From: Paraburkholderia tuberum STM678
Lineage (GTDB): Bacteria; Pseudomonadota; Gammaproteobacteria; Burkholderiales; Burkholderiaceae
Reading direction: 5' to 3'
Assembly: GCF_902833905.1 (NCBI RefSeq)
Contig: NZ_CADFGP010000052.1
Coordinates: 1 to 49,350 of the forward strand
Length of the DNA stretch: 49,350 bases
Each line of letters opens with the position of its first letter. The first letter of the stretch is position 1. The notes beneath the pieces are model-generated. The model was not told the DNA's origin. It was given only the letters and a program-made list of their open reading frames with translations, and ran no database searches. Of this stretch, positions 17,249 through 26,367 are shown in pieces. The position numbers were made by a program, and so were the translations under genes.

Positions 17249-18847
17249 ATGAAAATGGATAAATCGCCCGAAGTCCAGCTCGAAGAACTGACGCGGCGCG
17301 GCGCCTCCCGGCGCGACGTCCTCCGCGCGCTCGCCGCGGGCGGACTGATGTCGCTGACGGGCGCGGGACTTCTCGCCAGGACCGGCACGGCTTTCGCGCA
17401 GGGCAAGCCGAAGCAGGGCGGCAAGATCCGCGTGGCGACGCAGTCTGCGTCGACCGCCGACACGCTTGACCCCGCGAAGGGCGCGCTCAGTACGGACTAT
17501 GTGCGCGACAATATGTTCTACAATGGTCTGACCGAACTCGACTCACACCTTGGAGCGAAAATGGCGCTCGCCCAATCGGTGGAGACGAAGGACGCGGCGG
17601 TCTGGGTCGTGACGCTGAGAAAAGGCGTGCAGTTCCACGACGGCAAGCCGCTCACACCCGCCGACGTCGTCTATTCGATCATGCGCCACAAGGACCCGGC
17701 CACTGCATCGAAGGCGAAGACGCTCGCCGACCAGATCAAGGACGTGAAGGCCACCGGCCCGAACGAAGTGACGATCACGCTGGAGGGGGCGAACGCCGAC
17801 CTGCCCGTCATCCTTGCCACGTCGCACTTCATGATCATCAAGGACGGCACGAAGGATTTCAAAACGGCTATAGGTACCGGTCCCTTCAAGGTGAAGGAAT
17901 TCTCGCCCGGCGTGCGTACGGTCGGCGTGCGTAACGAGAACTACTGGAAGACGGGTCTGCCGCATCTCGACGAGATCGAACTGATCGGCATTGGCGACGA
18001 ACCGTCGCGCGTCAACGCGCTGCTGTCGGGCGACGTGCAACTGATCAACGCGGTAACCCCCACCTCGACCGAGCGCATCAAGAGCACGCCGGGCTTTGCG
18101 GTGCTGGAAACCAAGACGGGCGCGTATACGGACCTGATCATGCGCGACGAAGGAGGCATTACCGGCAACGAGGATTTCCGTCGCGGCATGAAGTACCTGC
18201 TGGACCGCGAGCAGATCCGCCGTACGGTGTTCCGGGGCTACGGAGCGATCGGCAACGATCAGCCGATCGATCCGACCAATAAGTACTATCTCGCGGGCCT
18301 GCCGCAGCGGGCGTTCGATCCGGACAAGGCGAAGTTTTATTTCCAGAAGGCCAAGCTCGGCAGCGCGCCGCTGCAGGTCTTCGCGTCCCCGGCCGCGGAC
18401 GGTTCGGTCGACATGGCGATGCTGCTCCAGCAGGTCGCACCGCAGGCGGGCCTCAACCTGCAGGTCAGCCGCGTGCCAGCGGACGGCTACTGGTCGAATC
18501 ACTGGATGAAACATCCGCTCGGCTACGGCAACATCAACGCGCGTCCTAGCGCCGACGTGCTGTTCACGCAGTTCTTCAAGTCCGACGCGCCGTGGAACGA
18601 AGCGAACTGGAAGAACCCGAAGTTCGACCAGATGCTGCTGGCCGCGCGCGGCGAGCCCGACGACACGAAGCGCAAGAAGATCTATGGGGACATGCAGGCG
18701 CTGGTGCATGAAAGCGGCGGCGTCGGCATTCCGCTCTTCAACAGCTCGCTCGATGCCCACACGGCGAAGCTCCAGGGTCTCGGCTCGATTCCGCTTGCCG
18801 GGCTAATGGGCTTTGCGTTCGCCCAGTACGTCTGGCTCGAAGCGTAA
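17249..18847 (+). CDS. ABC transporter solute-binding protein, family 5 (Dpp/Opp type)
   Basis: A 532-residue periplasmic binding protein of the peptide/opine/nickel family. The N-terminus carries a twin-arginine export signal (SRRDVLRALAAGG, then a hydrophobic stretch to TGTAFAQ). The mature part shows the family pattern: TLDPAKGALSTDYVRDNMFYNGLTEL, split here by function, then LRKGVQFHDGKPLTPADVVY, and GTGPFKVKEF in the central region. Length is normal. It is followed by two permease genes and a fused ATPase gene, giving a complete importer. The ligand could be a small peptide, opine or acylated amine; nearby amine-oxidising and deacylating enzymes favour the latter. Confidence 0.88.
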   Translation: MKMDKSPEVQLEELTRRGASRRDVLRALAAGGLMSLTGAGLLARTGTAFAQGKPKQGGKIRVATQSASTADTLDPAKGALSTDYVRDNMFYNGLTELDSHLGAKMALAQSVETKDAAVWVVTLRKGVQFHDGKPLTPADVVYSIMRHKDPATASKAKTLADQIKDVKATGPNEVTITLEGANADLPVILATSHFMIIKDGTKDFKTAIGTGPFKVKEFSPGVRTVGVRNENYWKTGLPHLDEIELIGIGDEPSRVNALLSGDVQLINAVTPTSTERIKSTPGFAVLETKTGAYTDLIMRDEGGITGNEDFRRGMKYLLDREQIRRTVFRGYGAIGNDQPIDPTNKYYLAGLPQRAFDPDKAKFYFQKAKLGSAPLQVFASPAADGSVDMAMLLQQVAPQAGLNLQVSRVPADGYWSNHWMKHPLGYGNINARPSADVLFTQFFKSDAPWNEANWKNPKFDQMLLAARGEPDDTKRKKIYGDMQALVHESGGVGIPLFNSSLDAHTAKLQGLGSIPLAGLMGFAFAQYVWLEA

Positions 18848-18913
18848 AGCGGTTCGTTTGGTGCGATGGCGCGCCATGGGTTCGCGCCATCGGTTTTAGC
18901 CCAGGAGGCAATC

Positions 18914-19870
18914 TTGAAAGCACACGCGCAACGACTCATCGCCGCGCGCCTTGGCCTCGCGCTGCTCACACTGCTGATCGTGTCGGCGCTGGTGTTCGCG
19001 CTCACCGGCCTGTTGCCAGGTGACGCGGCGCAGCAGGCGCTCGGCCAGGCCGCAACGCCCGCGCAGGTCGCGGCGCTGCGTCACCAGTTTGGCCTCGACC
19101 AGCCCGCGCTGCAGCGTTACTTCCACTGGCTCGTGCATGCCGTGAGCGGCAGCTTCGGCACGTCGCTGTCGAACAACCTGCCCGTGAGGGAGCTGATCGC
19201 GACGCGCCTGCCAAATACGCTCATGCTCGCAGGGCTGACGGCCGCTGTCTCGGTCCCGGTTGCGCTAACGATTGGCATCCTGTCGGCGATGTATCGCGGC
19301 TCGCTGCTCGACCGCGTCCTTAATGTGCTGACGTTGGCGACCGTCGCGGTGCCCGAGTTTCTGATTGCGACGATCGCCGTGCTGATCTTCGCTGTGAGGC
19401 TGCGCTGGCTGCCGGCGCTATCGTACCTGTCCGACGTGACGTCATTCGGCGCGCTGCTGCGCATCTACGCGATGCCCGTGATGACGCTGTGCTGCGTGCT
19501 CGTTGCACAGATGGCGCGCATGACGCGCGCTGCGGTGCTCGATCAGCTGAATGCATCGTACGTCGAGATGGCCATCCTGAAGGGCGCATCGCCGATGCGC
19601 GTCGTGCTGCGCCATGTGCTGCCCAACACGATTGGCCCGATTGCCAACGCGGTTGCCCTCTCCCTGTCGTACCTGTTCGGCGGCGTCGTGATCGTCGAGT
19701 CGATTTTCAACTATCCCGGCCTGGCCAGCCTGATGGTCGATGCCGTCACAAACCGCGACATGCCGCTCGTGCAGGGCTGCGTGATGGTGTTCTGCGTCGC
19801 GTATCTGGGGCTCGTGCTAATCGCCGACCTATGTCAAATCGTATCCAACCCGAGGTTGCGTCAACGATGA
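18914..19870 (+). CDS. ABC transporter permease, DppB-like
   Basis: A 318-residue inner-membrane permease with about six transmembrane segments. It has the N-terminal hydrophobic segment LALLTLLIVSALVFALTGLL and the EAA-type loop ATPase contact NASYVEMAILKGASPMRVVL. I choose the TTG at 18914 because AGGAGG stands 8 bases upstream; an in-frame ATG at 18866 would add 16 atypical residues. The stop overlaps the next permease start (ATGA at 19867), indicating translational coupling. It forms the transmembrane channel with the next gene product. Confidence 0.85.
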   Translation: MKAHAQRLIAARLGLALLTLLIVSALVFALTGLLPGDAAQQALGQAATPAQVAALRHQFGLDQPALQRYFHWLVHAVSGSFGTSLSNNLPVRELIATRLPNTLMLAGLTAAVSVPVALTIGILSAMYRGSLLDRVLNVLTLATVAVPEFLIATIAVLIFAVRLRWLPALSYLSDVTSFGALLRIYAMPVMTLCCVLVAQMARMTRAAVLDQLNASYVEMAILKGASPMRVVLRHVLPNTIGPIANAVALSLSYLFGGVVIVESIFNYPGLASLMVDAVTNRDMPLVQGCVMVFCVAYLGLVLIADLCQIVSNPRLRQR

Positions 19871-20823
19871 ACCGACCTGCCACCCAATCCCGTGCCGCTA
19901 CCGCGCTTTACGCGGTTTCGGAGAACGACGCTCCACAAGGCGACCCCAGCCTGCAGGAACCGTTACCCCAAGTCACCGCCAGGCGGCGCAGTGTGCTGCA
20001 ACGTCTGGTCAGACGCTTCTCGGTGCTCGGCCTGCTCGGCCTTGTGATCGTGGTGTTCTGGCTCGCCGTCGCGTTTCTGGGACCGCTCGTCGCGCCGTAT
20101 AAGGGCGGGGCGATCACATCGACCGAGATTTTCGGCTCGTATAGCGCGGCGCATCTGCTCGGAACCGACTATCTGGGCCGCGATCTGCTGAGCCGCGTGC
20201 TGTACGGCACCCAGTACACGGTTGGCCTGGCGCTCGCGTCGGCGGTGCTCGCCAGCAGTATCGGCACATTCTTCGGGCTGCTCGCCGCCGTGTCCGGACG
20301 CTGGGTCGACGAGGTCCTGAGCCGTCTGTTCGACGCCGTGATCTCGATTCCGAGCAAGGTGCTCGCGCTCGTCGTGGTCGCCGCGTTCGGCTCGTCGATC
20401 CCGATACTGCTGGGGGTCGCTGCGTTTGCCTACATTCCCGGTGCGTTCCGCATCTCGCGCTCGCTTGCCGTCAACCTGATGACGCTCGAATACGTGCAGG
20501 TCGCGAGGGCGCGCGGCGAAGGGCTTTTCTACATCGCGCGCGTCGAAGTGCTGCCCAACATGATTCATCCGATGCTCGCCGACTTCGGCCTGCGCTTCGT
20601 GTTCATCGTGCTGCTGCTGAGCGGCCTGAGCTTTCTCGGCCTGGGCGTGCAGCCGCCCAATGCCGACTGGGGCTCGCTCGTGCGCGAGAACATCGGCGGT
20701 CTCTCGGAAGGCGCGCCGGCCGTGCTGATGCCGGCCATCGCGATTGCAACGCTGACCGTCGGCGTGAACCTCTTGATCGACAACCTGCGGCGCCGTGGTG
20801 GCCGTGGACAGGGAGCCGCGTGA
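19867..20823 (+). CDS. ABC transporter permease, DppC-like
   Basis: A 318-residue permease. A hydrophilic N-terminal tail of about 45 residues precedes the first membrane segment (LGLLGLVIVVFWLAVAFLGP), then comes the typical GTDYLGRDLLSRVLYGTQ periplasmic stretch and the EAA loop (EYVQVARARGEGLFYIARVE). The ATG at 19867 overlaps the previous stop, and its own stop overlaps the ATPase start at 20823. It is the second half of the importer channel. Confidence 0.88.
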   Translation: MNRPATQSRAATALYAVSENDAPQGDPSLQEPLPQVTARRRSVLQRLVRRFSVLGLLGLVIVVFWLAVAFLGPLVAPYKGGAITSTEIFGSYSAAHLLGTDYLGRDLLSRVLYGTQYTVGLALASAVLASSIGTFFGLLAAVSGRWVDEVLSRLFDAVISIPSKVLALVVVAAFGSSIPILLGVAAFAYIPGAFRISRSLAVNLMTLEYVQVARARGEGLFYIARVEVLPNMIHPMLADFGLRFVFIVLLLSGLSFLGLGVQPPNADWGSLVRENIGGLSEGAPAVLMPAIAIATLTVGVNLLIDNLRRRGGRGQGAA

Positions 20824-22652
20824 TGAACATGATCGAAGTGAAAGGCCTGCGCGTCGTCGCTGGCGCGGCGCCGGACCCGGTCGTCGAGATCGTCAAGGGC
20901 GTCGATTTCTCCGTGAAGAAGGGCGAGGTGCTCGCGCTGATCGGCGAGTCGGGCTCGGGCAAGACCACGATCGCGCTGTCGCTGCTCGGTCACGCACGCA
21001 TGGGCTGTTCGATTGCGGGCGGATCGGTGCGCATCGGCGACGTCGAAGTGCTGTCGCTCGATGCGCCCGGACGCCGCGCGCTTCGGGCACGCAAGGTGGC
21101 CTACGTGGCGCAGAGCGCGTCGGCGGGTTTCAATCCGTCGAGAACGATCATCGATCAGGTCACCGAACCCGCGCTGCTGCACAAGCTGATGACGCCGGCT
21201 GCTGCACGCGCGAAGGCGGTCGCGCTGTTTCGTTCGCTGGCGTTGCCTTCGCCGGAGACGATCGGCGCGCGCTATCCGCATCAGGTGTCGGGCGGCCAGT
21301 TGCAGCGCGTGATGGCGGCCATGGCGCTGATCACCGATCCATCCGTCGTCGTGTTCGACGAACCGACGACCGCGCTGGACGTGACCACGCAGATCGAAGT
21401 GCTGGCGGCGTTCAAGAAGGTGATTCGCGAACTCGGCACGACCGCCGTGTATGTGTCGCACGACCTTGCCGTGGTCGCCCAGATGGCGGACCGCATCGTC
21501 GTGCTGAACGGCGGCGCCGTGCGCGAGAACGGCACGACGGCGCAGGTGCTCGATGCGCCCGCCGACGACTATACGCGCCAGTTACTGGCCGCGACGCGAC
21601 GGCCGGAACCGGAGATCGCTGCGGCACCCAACGAAGCCGCGCCGCCGATCCTCGAAATCCGCGGGCTGCACGCGGGCTACGGACGCATCGGTCGTGATGG
21701 CATTCCGGCCGTGTGCGTGCTGGACGATGTGAGTCTGACGATCCCGCGCGGTTCCGCGCTCGGTGTGATCGGCGAGTCGGGCTCGGGCAAAACGACGCTC
21801 GCGCGCGTGGTCGCGGGTCTGGTGGAACGGGCGCGCGGTGAAGTGCTGCTCGACGGCGTGCCGCTGCCGTCCAAGCTGTCCGATCGCACGCTGGATCAAT
21901 TCCGGCGCGTGCAGATCGTGTTCCAGAATGCCGACACGGCGCTCAACCCGAGCCGCACGATCGCCGACATCCTCGCCCGGCCGATGAACTTCTATCACGG
22001 CCTGCGCGGTGCGGCGGCGCAAAAACGCATGTTCGAACTGCTGGATCTGGTGAAATTGCCGGCCACTATCGCGAAGCGCCAGCCGGGTGGGTTGTCGGGC
22101 GGGCAGAAGCAGCGCGTGAATCTGGCGCGCGCGCTGGCCGCCGATCCCGCGCTGATCCTGTGCGACGAGGTCACTTCGGCGCTCGATACGGTCGTCGGGG
22201 CTGCGGTGCTCGATCTGCTCGCAGAACTGCGGCGCGAACTGGGCGTGTCGTATATGTTCATCAGCCACGATATCTCGACCGTACGCGCGGTCTGTGACGA
22301 AGTGATCGTGCTCTACGCCGGAAGGCGCGTGGAAGCGGGTCAGCGGGACGTTCTCGCGGCGCCGCCTTATCACCCGTACACCGGCCTGCTGGTCGACTCG
22401 GTACCGGCATTGCAACCCGGCTGGCTCGATGCGCGGCGCGCGCTCACGCTTGCCCAACTACCGGCAATGGGACCGTCGAGCGAAAACAACGCGCTGTGCA
22501 GCTTCCGCTCGCGCTGCCGGATGCGCATCGACGGCCAGTGCAACCTCACGCCGCCGCCGCTCAAAAAGCTGCCATCCGGCGCCGAGATTCTTTGTCACCA
22601 CTCGGCTGCGGAACTCAGCCGCATGCAGACCACTGGGACGGTAGCCGCATGA
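20823..22652 (+). CDS. ABC transporter ATPase, fused DppD-DppF-like
   Basis: A 609-residue protein carrying two complete ATPase modules. Each has a Walker A motif (GESGSGKTT at about residues 41-49 and again near 318-326) and a signature motif (SGGQLQRV and SGGQKQRV) with downstream Walker B (VVFDEPTTALD and LILCDEVTSALD). This is a fusion of the usually separate DppD and DppF subunits. The C-terminus has a Cys-rich oligopeptide-transporter tail (CSFRSRCRMRIDGQCN). The ATG at 20823 overlaps the upstream stop. It energises uptake by the two permeases. The fused form is known in several proteobacterial peptide/opine systems. Confidence 0.9.
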   Translation: MNMIEVKGLRVVAGAAPDPVVEIVKGVDFSVKKGEVLALIGESGSGKTTIALSLLGHARMGCSIAGGSVRIGDVEVLSLDAPGRRALRARKVAYVAQSASAGFNPSRTIIDQVTEPALLHKLMTPAAARAKAVALFRSLALPSPETIGARYPHQVSGGQLQRVMAAMALITDPSVVVFDEPTTALDVTTQIEVLAAFKKVIRELGTTAVYVSHDLAVVAQMADRIVVLNGGAVRENGTTAQVLDAPADDYTRQLLAATRRPEPEIAAAPNEAAPPILEIRGLHAGYGRIGRDGIPAVCVLDDVSLTIPRGSALGVIGESGSGKTTLARVVAGLVERARGEVLLDGVPLPSKLSDRTLDQFRRVQIVFQNADTALNPSRTIADILARPMNFYHGLRGAAAQKRMFELLDLVKLPATIAKRQPGGLSGGQKQRVNLARALAADPALILCDEVTSALDTVVGAAVLDLLAELRRELGVSYMFISHDISTVRAVCDEVIVLYAGRRVEAGQRDVLAAPPYHPYTGLLVDSVPALQPGWLDARRALTLAQLPAMGPSSENNALCSFRSRCRMRIDGQCNLTPPPLKKLPSGAEILCHHSAAELSRMQTTGTVAA

Positions 22653-22894
22653 GTGCGCGCTTTGCAAGCGTGGCGCAGACGGGCCGAAAGACCTTTGCGA
22701 CTTCGCGCCCCCATGCCCCCTTCGGCGGATACAAGCGGTCAGGAAGTGACCGCCAACACGGAATAAAAGGCATCGACGGGTGTCTGGAAAGCAAAGCGAT
22801 GCCTGGCTTCCAGGCCCCGAGGCCGAGTGCCTCCCGTACTGCGTTCCAGCTTTTCAACGAAATCATCGCGCAACCCGCAGGAGCAAAAAAATGA
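22649..22894 (+). pseudogene. Aldehyde dehydrogenase C-terminal remnant
   Basis: An 81-codon frame starting at an ATG that overlaps the ATPase stop. Its first 20 codons are unrecognised. Codons 22-57 (about 22712-22820) read HAPFGGYKRSGSDRQHGIKG and then DGCLESKAM, the C-terminal signature of aldehyde dehydrogenases. All catalytic parts are missing. It matches neither intact ALDH in this window closely, so it comes from a third ALDH gene lost by deletion. The frame overlaps the start of the next cupin gene by 4 bases. Confidence 0.6.
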
Positions 22895-23625
22895 CCGTGG
22901 CCTTCGTGCTGCACCGTGCCGACGGCGCACCCCTTTTAACGTCGTTCCGCAGGGCGGCGTTCGGCAAGGACGACCCCTTTGCGCGACATCGCGAAATCGC
23001 CTGGGAAGGACCGGACTCGATGATCGCGGGTCGGGCCAGCTTTATTGGTGAACTCGACGTGGCGAGCTTTCCGCACATCGAAACCATCGTCGTGGTGGAA
23101 GGAGAGCTCACTCTGCAAGCAGCCGGCGAGGCACCGCTGGTGCTCGGTCCGCAAGCGGGTGCTGTCATCGGGGCGGGTACGGCGCTGCGCGTGCTGGCCG
23201 CATCCCGCGTGCGTTTCGTGTTTTGCGCGGCCGCTTGCGACAAACCGACGAAGCGCGGGCTGATCCCGCTGCGCGCCGACGCCAACTTCAAGCCGTCCGC
23301 TTCGCTACCGGCGGAGGTGCTGCTGGGCCCGGTCCCGCAATGCCGTAGCGACAACGTCTTCACCGACGACGGCGCGGCGTACCTCGCGGGCACGTGGGAT
23401 TCGACGCCCTACCACCGGATCGTTCGCGCGCATCGCGTGAACGAGTTCATGCATCTTCTCGCCGGCAGCGTGCGCTTCGCGGCGCCTGATGGCAGCGTGC
23501 TGTCGCTAGGCGCCGGCGACGCGCTTTTCGTGCCGCAGGGCGCACCGATCGGGTGGGAAAGCAGCGAGCGGGTGGCGAAGTTCTACGTTGTACAAAGCGT
23601 CCAGGCTTCAATCGAGCGAGATTGA
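22891..23625 (+). CDS. Cupin-domain protein (DUF861-like)
   Basis: A 244-residue bicupin-like protein. The N-terminal half has GRASFIGELDVASFPHIETI and VVVEGELTLQAAGE, and the C-terminal half has VNEFMHLLAGSVRFAAPDGS and LGAGDALFVPQGAPIGWESS, giving two small beta-barrels. Classical metal-ligand histidines are sparse, so a catalytic role is uncertain. A GCAGGAGC RBS precedes the ATG at 22891. It is followed 2 bp later by an FAD oxidoreductase gene. Related cupins accompany PuuB-like amine oxidation genes, where they are thought to bind or isomerise intermediates; here that is inference. Confidence 0.75.
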   Translation: MTVAFVLHRADGAPLLTSFRRAAFGKDDPFARHREIAWEGPDSMIAGRASFIGELDVASFPHIETIVVVEGELTLQAAGEAPLVLGPQAGAVIGAGTALRVLAASRVRFVFCAAACDKPTKRGLIPLRADANFKPSASLPAEVLLGPVPQCRSDNVFTDDGAAYLAGTWDSTPYHRIVRAHRVNEFMHLLAGSVRFAAPDGSVLSLGAGDALFVPQGAPIGWESSERVAKFYVVQSVQASIERD

Positions 23626-23627
23626 TC

Positions 23628-24953
23628 ATGTCTCCTCCGCTGAACCACATCCAAACTTCGCCCACGTTGCCGGCCGCGGCTGACGTGGTCGTGATCGGGG
23701 GCGGCATCATTGGCGTCTTTACCGCCTACTACCTGGCCAAGCGCGGGCTTTCAGTCGCCCTGGTCGAGAAAGGGCGGATCGGCGCGGAACAGTCGAGCCG
23801 CAATTGGGGCTGGTGCCGGCAGCAGAACCGCGACGCTCGCGAATTGCCGATGGCGAGCAAGAGCCTTGATCTGTGGGAACGATTTGCCGCCGAAAGCGGT
23901 GAAGACACTGGCTTTCATCGCTGCGGGCTGTTGTATCTGAGTAACGACGACGCCGAGCTGTCTCGTTGGTCCAGTTGGGGCGACTTTGCGAAGACCGCCG
24001 GAGTGACAACCCACATGCTCGATAGCCGGCAAGCCGCCGAGCGGGGGCAGGCGACCGGCCGCGCCTGGAAAGGCGGCGTCTTCTCGCCCAGCGATGGCAC
24101 CGCCGATCCCGGCAAGGCTGCGCCGGCCGTGGCAGCTGCGCTCATGAAGCTCGGTGGCAGCGTCCACCAGCACTGCGCGGCGCGCGGCATCGAGTTGGAG
24201 GGCGGGCGGGTCAGCGGCGTCGTCACCGAAGCCGGGGTCATCAAGACCAGGACGGCTGTGCTTGCCGGTGGCGCCTGGGCGTCGTCGTTCTGTCGCCAGC
24301 TCGGCATCCGTTTCCCCCAGGCCTCGGTCCGCCAGTCCATCCTTAGTGTGGCCCCTGTGGAGCATCGTTTGCCGGATGCCCTGTTCACCGCGGGCGTGTC
24401 TGTTACGCGCCGCAACGACGGACGCTACGCACTGGCCATCAGCGGCCGCGCGCGCGTAGACGTGACGCCGCAGTTCATGCGATTCGCCCCACACTTCGTG
24501 CCCATGTTCGCCAAGCGCTGGCGCAACCTTCTTCCGGGAGGCCTGGAAGGTATTCGGGGTGGCCACGAAACGCTGAAGCGGTGGCGGCTCGATGCGCCGA
24601 CTCCCATGGAGCGGGTGCGCATTCTGGATCCGAAGCCCGATCTGGCGGCGGTGAAAGAAACCCACCGCCGCGCCGTCGAACTGCTGCCCGAACTTGGCCA
24701 GGCAAAGATCACGCACGCGTGGGCCGGCTTCGTCGACAGCACGCCGGACGGTGTTCCCGGTATTGGCGAAGTGCCGGGCATGCCGGGATTGATCCTGGCA
24801 GCAGGCTTTTCCGGACACGGTTTTGGCATCGGCCCAGGCGCAGGGCACCTGATCGCAGATCTCGCCACCGGTGCCGAACCGATCGTGGATCCTATACCGT
24901 ATCGGCCCAGCCGATTCGACGACTCAGCATGGGGCAAGGTCGCTGATTTCTAG
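23628..24953 (+). CDS. FAD-dependent amino-acid/amine oxidoreductase (DAO family)
   Basis: A 441-residue D-amino-acid-oxidase-family flavoprotein. The N-terminal FAD site is VVVIGGGIIGVFTAYYLAKR followed by the EQSSRNWGWCRQQ signature; the C-terminal site is GFSGHGFGIGPGAGHLIADL. It is distinct from the PuuB-like enzyme at 15917-17191 and closer to a subgroup annotated as sarcosine or D-amino acid dehydrogenase. The ATG at 23628 follows the cupin stop by 2 bp. It is the last gene of the rightward operon. It would oxidise a C-N bond, but the substrate and electron acceptor are not predictable. Confidence 0.87.
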   Translation: MSPPLNHIQTSPTLPAAADVVVIGGGIIGVFTAYYLAKRGLSVALVEKGRIGAEQSSRNWGWCRQQNRDARELPMASKSLDLWERFAAESGEDTGFHRCGLLYLSNDDAELSRWSSWGDFAKTAGVTTHMLDSRQAAERGQATGRAWKGGVFSPSDGTADPGKAAPAVAAALMKLGGSVHQHCAARGIELEGGRVSGVVTEAGVIKTRTAVLAGGAWASSFCRQLGIRFPQASVRQSILSVAPVEHRLPDALFTAGVSVTRRNDGRYALAISGRARVDVTPQFMRFAPHFVPMFAKRWRNLLPGGLEGIRGGHETLKRWRLDAPTPMERVRILDPKPDLAAVKETHRRAVELLPELGQAKITHAWAGFVDSTPDGVPGIGEVPGMPGLILAAGFSGHGFGIGPGAGHLIADLATGAEPIVDPIPYRPSRFDDSAWGKVADF

Positions 24954-25015
24954 GTCGCATCCAGACGCTGCGGCGTGCGAGCCCGCATTGGATGCGGCAC
25001 TATGTGCCCTTCTTG

Positions 25016-25103
25016 ACTATATCGGGTAATCTGGAAGGGTTCCTTGAACACCTTGGTAGTGGGGGCTGGGCGGCGAATTGCTCGGCCAATCACCCGATAT
25101 AGT
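25016..25103. repeat. Inverted repeat ACTATATCGGGT at a recombinase-element end
   Basis: A perfect 12-base arm (ACTATATCGGGT at 25016-25027) is matched by its reverse complement at 25092-25103, with 64 bp between. The pair sits immediately downstream of a tyrosine-recombinase C-terminal fragment. It may be the recombination site or terminal repeat of that element. The rest of 24954-25112 has no gene. Confidence 0.6.
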
Positions 25104-25112
25104 TTCGCGGTC

Positions 25113-25385
25113 CTACAAGTTATTCAGGAAGTCGAGAAGCTGGTCTGCGGGCCGGTAGCGCCCTTGCCTGCCGCAGGGCGGAGATGTCTTCGCGAGAGCT
25201 TCCTCCTTCATTGCAAGTGTCGCTTCGACATAGATCTGCGTGGTTTCCACCGATTCATGTCCGAGCCACAGCGCAATTACTGAACGACGAACGCCCGCTT
25301 GCAGAAGGTCCATAGCCATCGTGTGTCTCAAACAGTGAACGGTGACCCTTTTCTGTTGCAACGACGGGCAAACTCTCGACGCCAT
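25113..25385 (-). pseudogene. Tyrosine recombinase C-terminal fragment (RIT third-recombinase-like)
   Basis: About 90 residues of the catalytic end of a tyrosine recombinase. The HCLRHTMAMDLLQAGV box holds the HxxR motif, ALWLGHESVETTQIY holds the second His and the nucleophilic Tyr. The tail GRYRPADQLLDFLNNL resembles the third protein of recombinase-in-trio (RIT) elements common in Burkholderia. The N-terminal domain and first catalytic Arg are missing; upstream sequence is replaced by the downstream end of an IS256 copy. Not functional. Confidence 0.7.
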
Positions 25386-25482
25386 TTCGCGATGTTTGTT
25401 TAGCAGAGGTTTTGTTGCAGGGCGGTTTCAAAGGCGATGTCCCGAAGACAGTTGACGGTTGGGACGGCGGGTGCGGCATAGG

Positions 25483-26352
25483 TTAGGCAACCTTCCGATC
25501 TTGGTCAATCGATTTTGAGGTCGATCGTTTCAAGGCGGCAGCGAGAATCCAGAGCTCGTTCACGCCGAGGATTTTCCGGAAGTGCTTCTCAGCTTCCAGG
25601 AAGCCCGCGGCCGTCCAGCGCAAGGCCATGTCGGCGTCACGATAGCGCTTCACGCGCCCCGCGACACGGCGCACCGCGCCGTTCGGATTCTCGATGATGT
25701 TGGTCGTCGACAGGCCGCGCATGAGCGCCGGCGTCAGGCCCAGCTTGTTCACCGTGAACGTTTCCTCCAGCCCCTCGAGCAGTGCGGCCGAGGCGTCCGG
25801 ATGGTCGGCCTTGAGCCACGCCGCGTGCGTCTTGAGCTTGGCGATGCCATCGTCGGCCGGCAGCTTGTAGGCCGCCTTCATGATCGCGGCGGTTTGCGAA
25901 ACGCTCTCTTTCGGCAGGCGCTCAAGGACGTTGCGCTGCTTATGCACACGGCAGCGCTGCACGTGGGCGCGTTCGCCGAAGAACTCCTCGATGGCCGAGC
26001 GCAGCGCTTTGGAACCATCGATCACGAACAGGTATTCGCGATCCGCAGGCAGGCCGCGCTCGATCAGTCCGCGCAACAGATCCTTGACGACCTGGGCGTT
26101 CTCACTCGAACCGCTCGCGAGGCCCAGGAGGTGTTTCTCGCCGGGACTGTCCACGCCGATGGCGGCGATGATGTGACGCGAGTCGACGATGATGCCGTCC
26201 AGGTAGATCGCCAAGAAGTCCTTGTCATCGAAGCGCCGCTCCATCAGCTCGGTGAGCGCCGTCTGGCTGGCCTTGATGAACTGGCGCGAAACGCTGCTCT
26301 TGGAGATGCCGACGGTGCCGGCCATCTCGGGCAGGCGCTTGCCGTACTGCTG
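25483..26352 (-). pseudogene. IS256-family transposase, 5'-truncated
   Basis: A Mutator/IS256-type transposase lacking its N-terminal part. Recognisable parts are RLPEMAGTVGISKSSVSRQF, YLDGIIVDSRH (first Asp), FVIDGSKALRSAIEEFFG (second Asp), CRVHKQRNVLERLP and LSTTNIIENPNGAVRR. The native frame begins at about 26352; the few upstream codons to 26376 are unrelated flank. About a quarter of the usual 400 residues is missing. The 3' end is intact, with a stop at 25483-25485. No inverted repeat could be assigned. Confidence 0.85.
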
Positions 26353-26367
26353 GGGGGCTATAACCGT

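Noticed and set aside
19489..19866. Upstream extension of the second permease frame
   Set aside because: It overlaps the first permease in another frame; the ATG at 19867 with stop overlap is the proper start.
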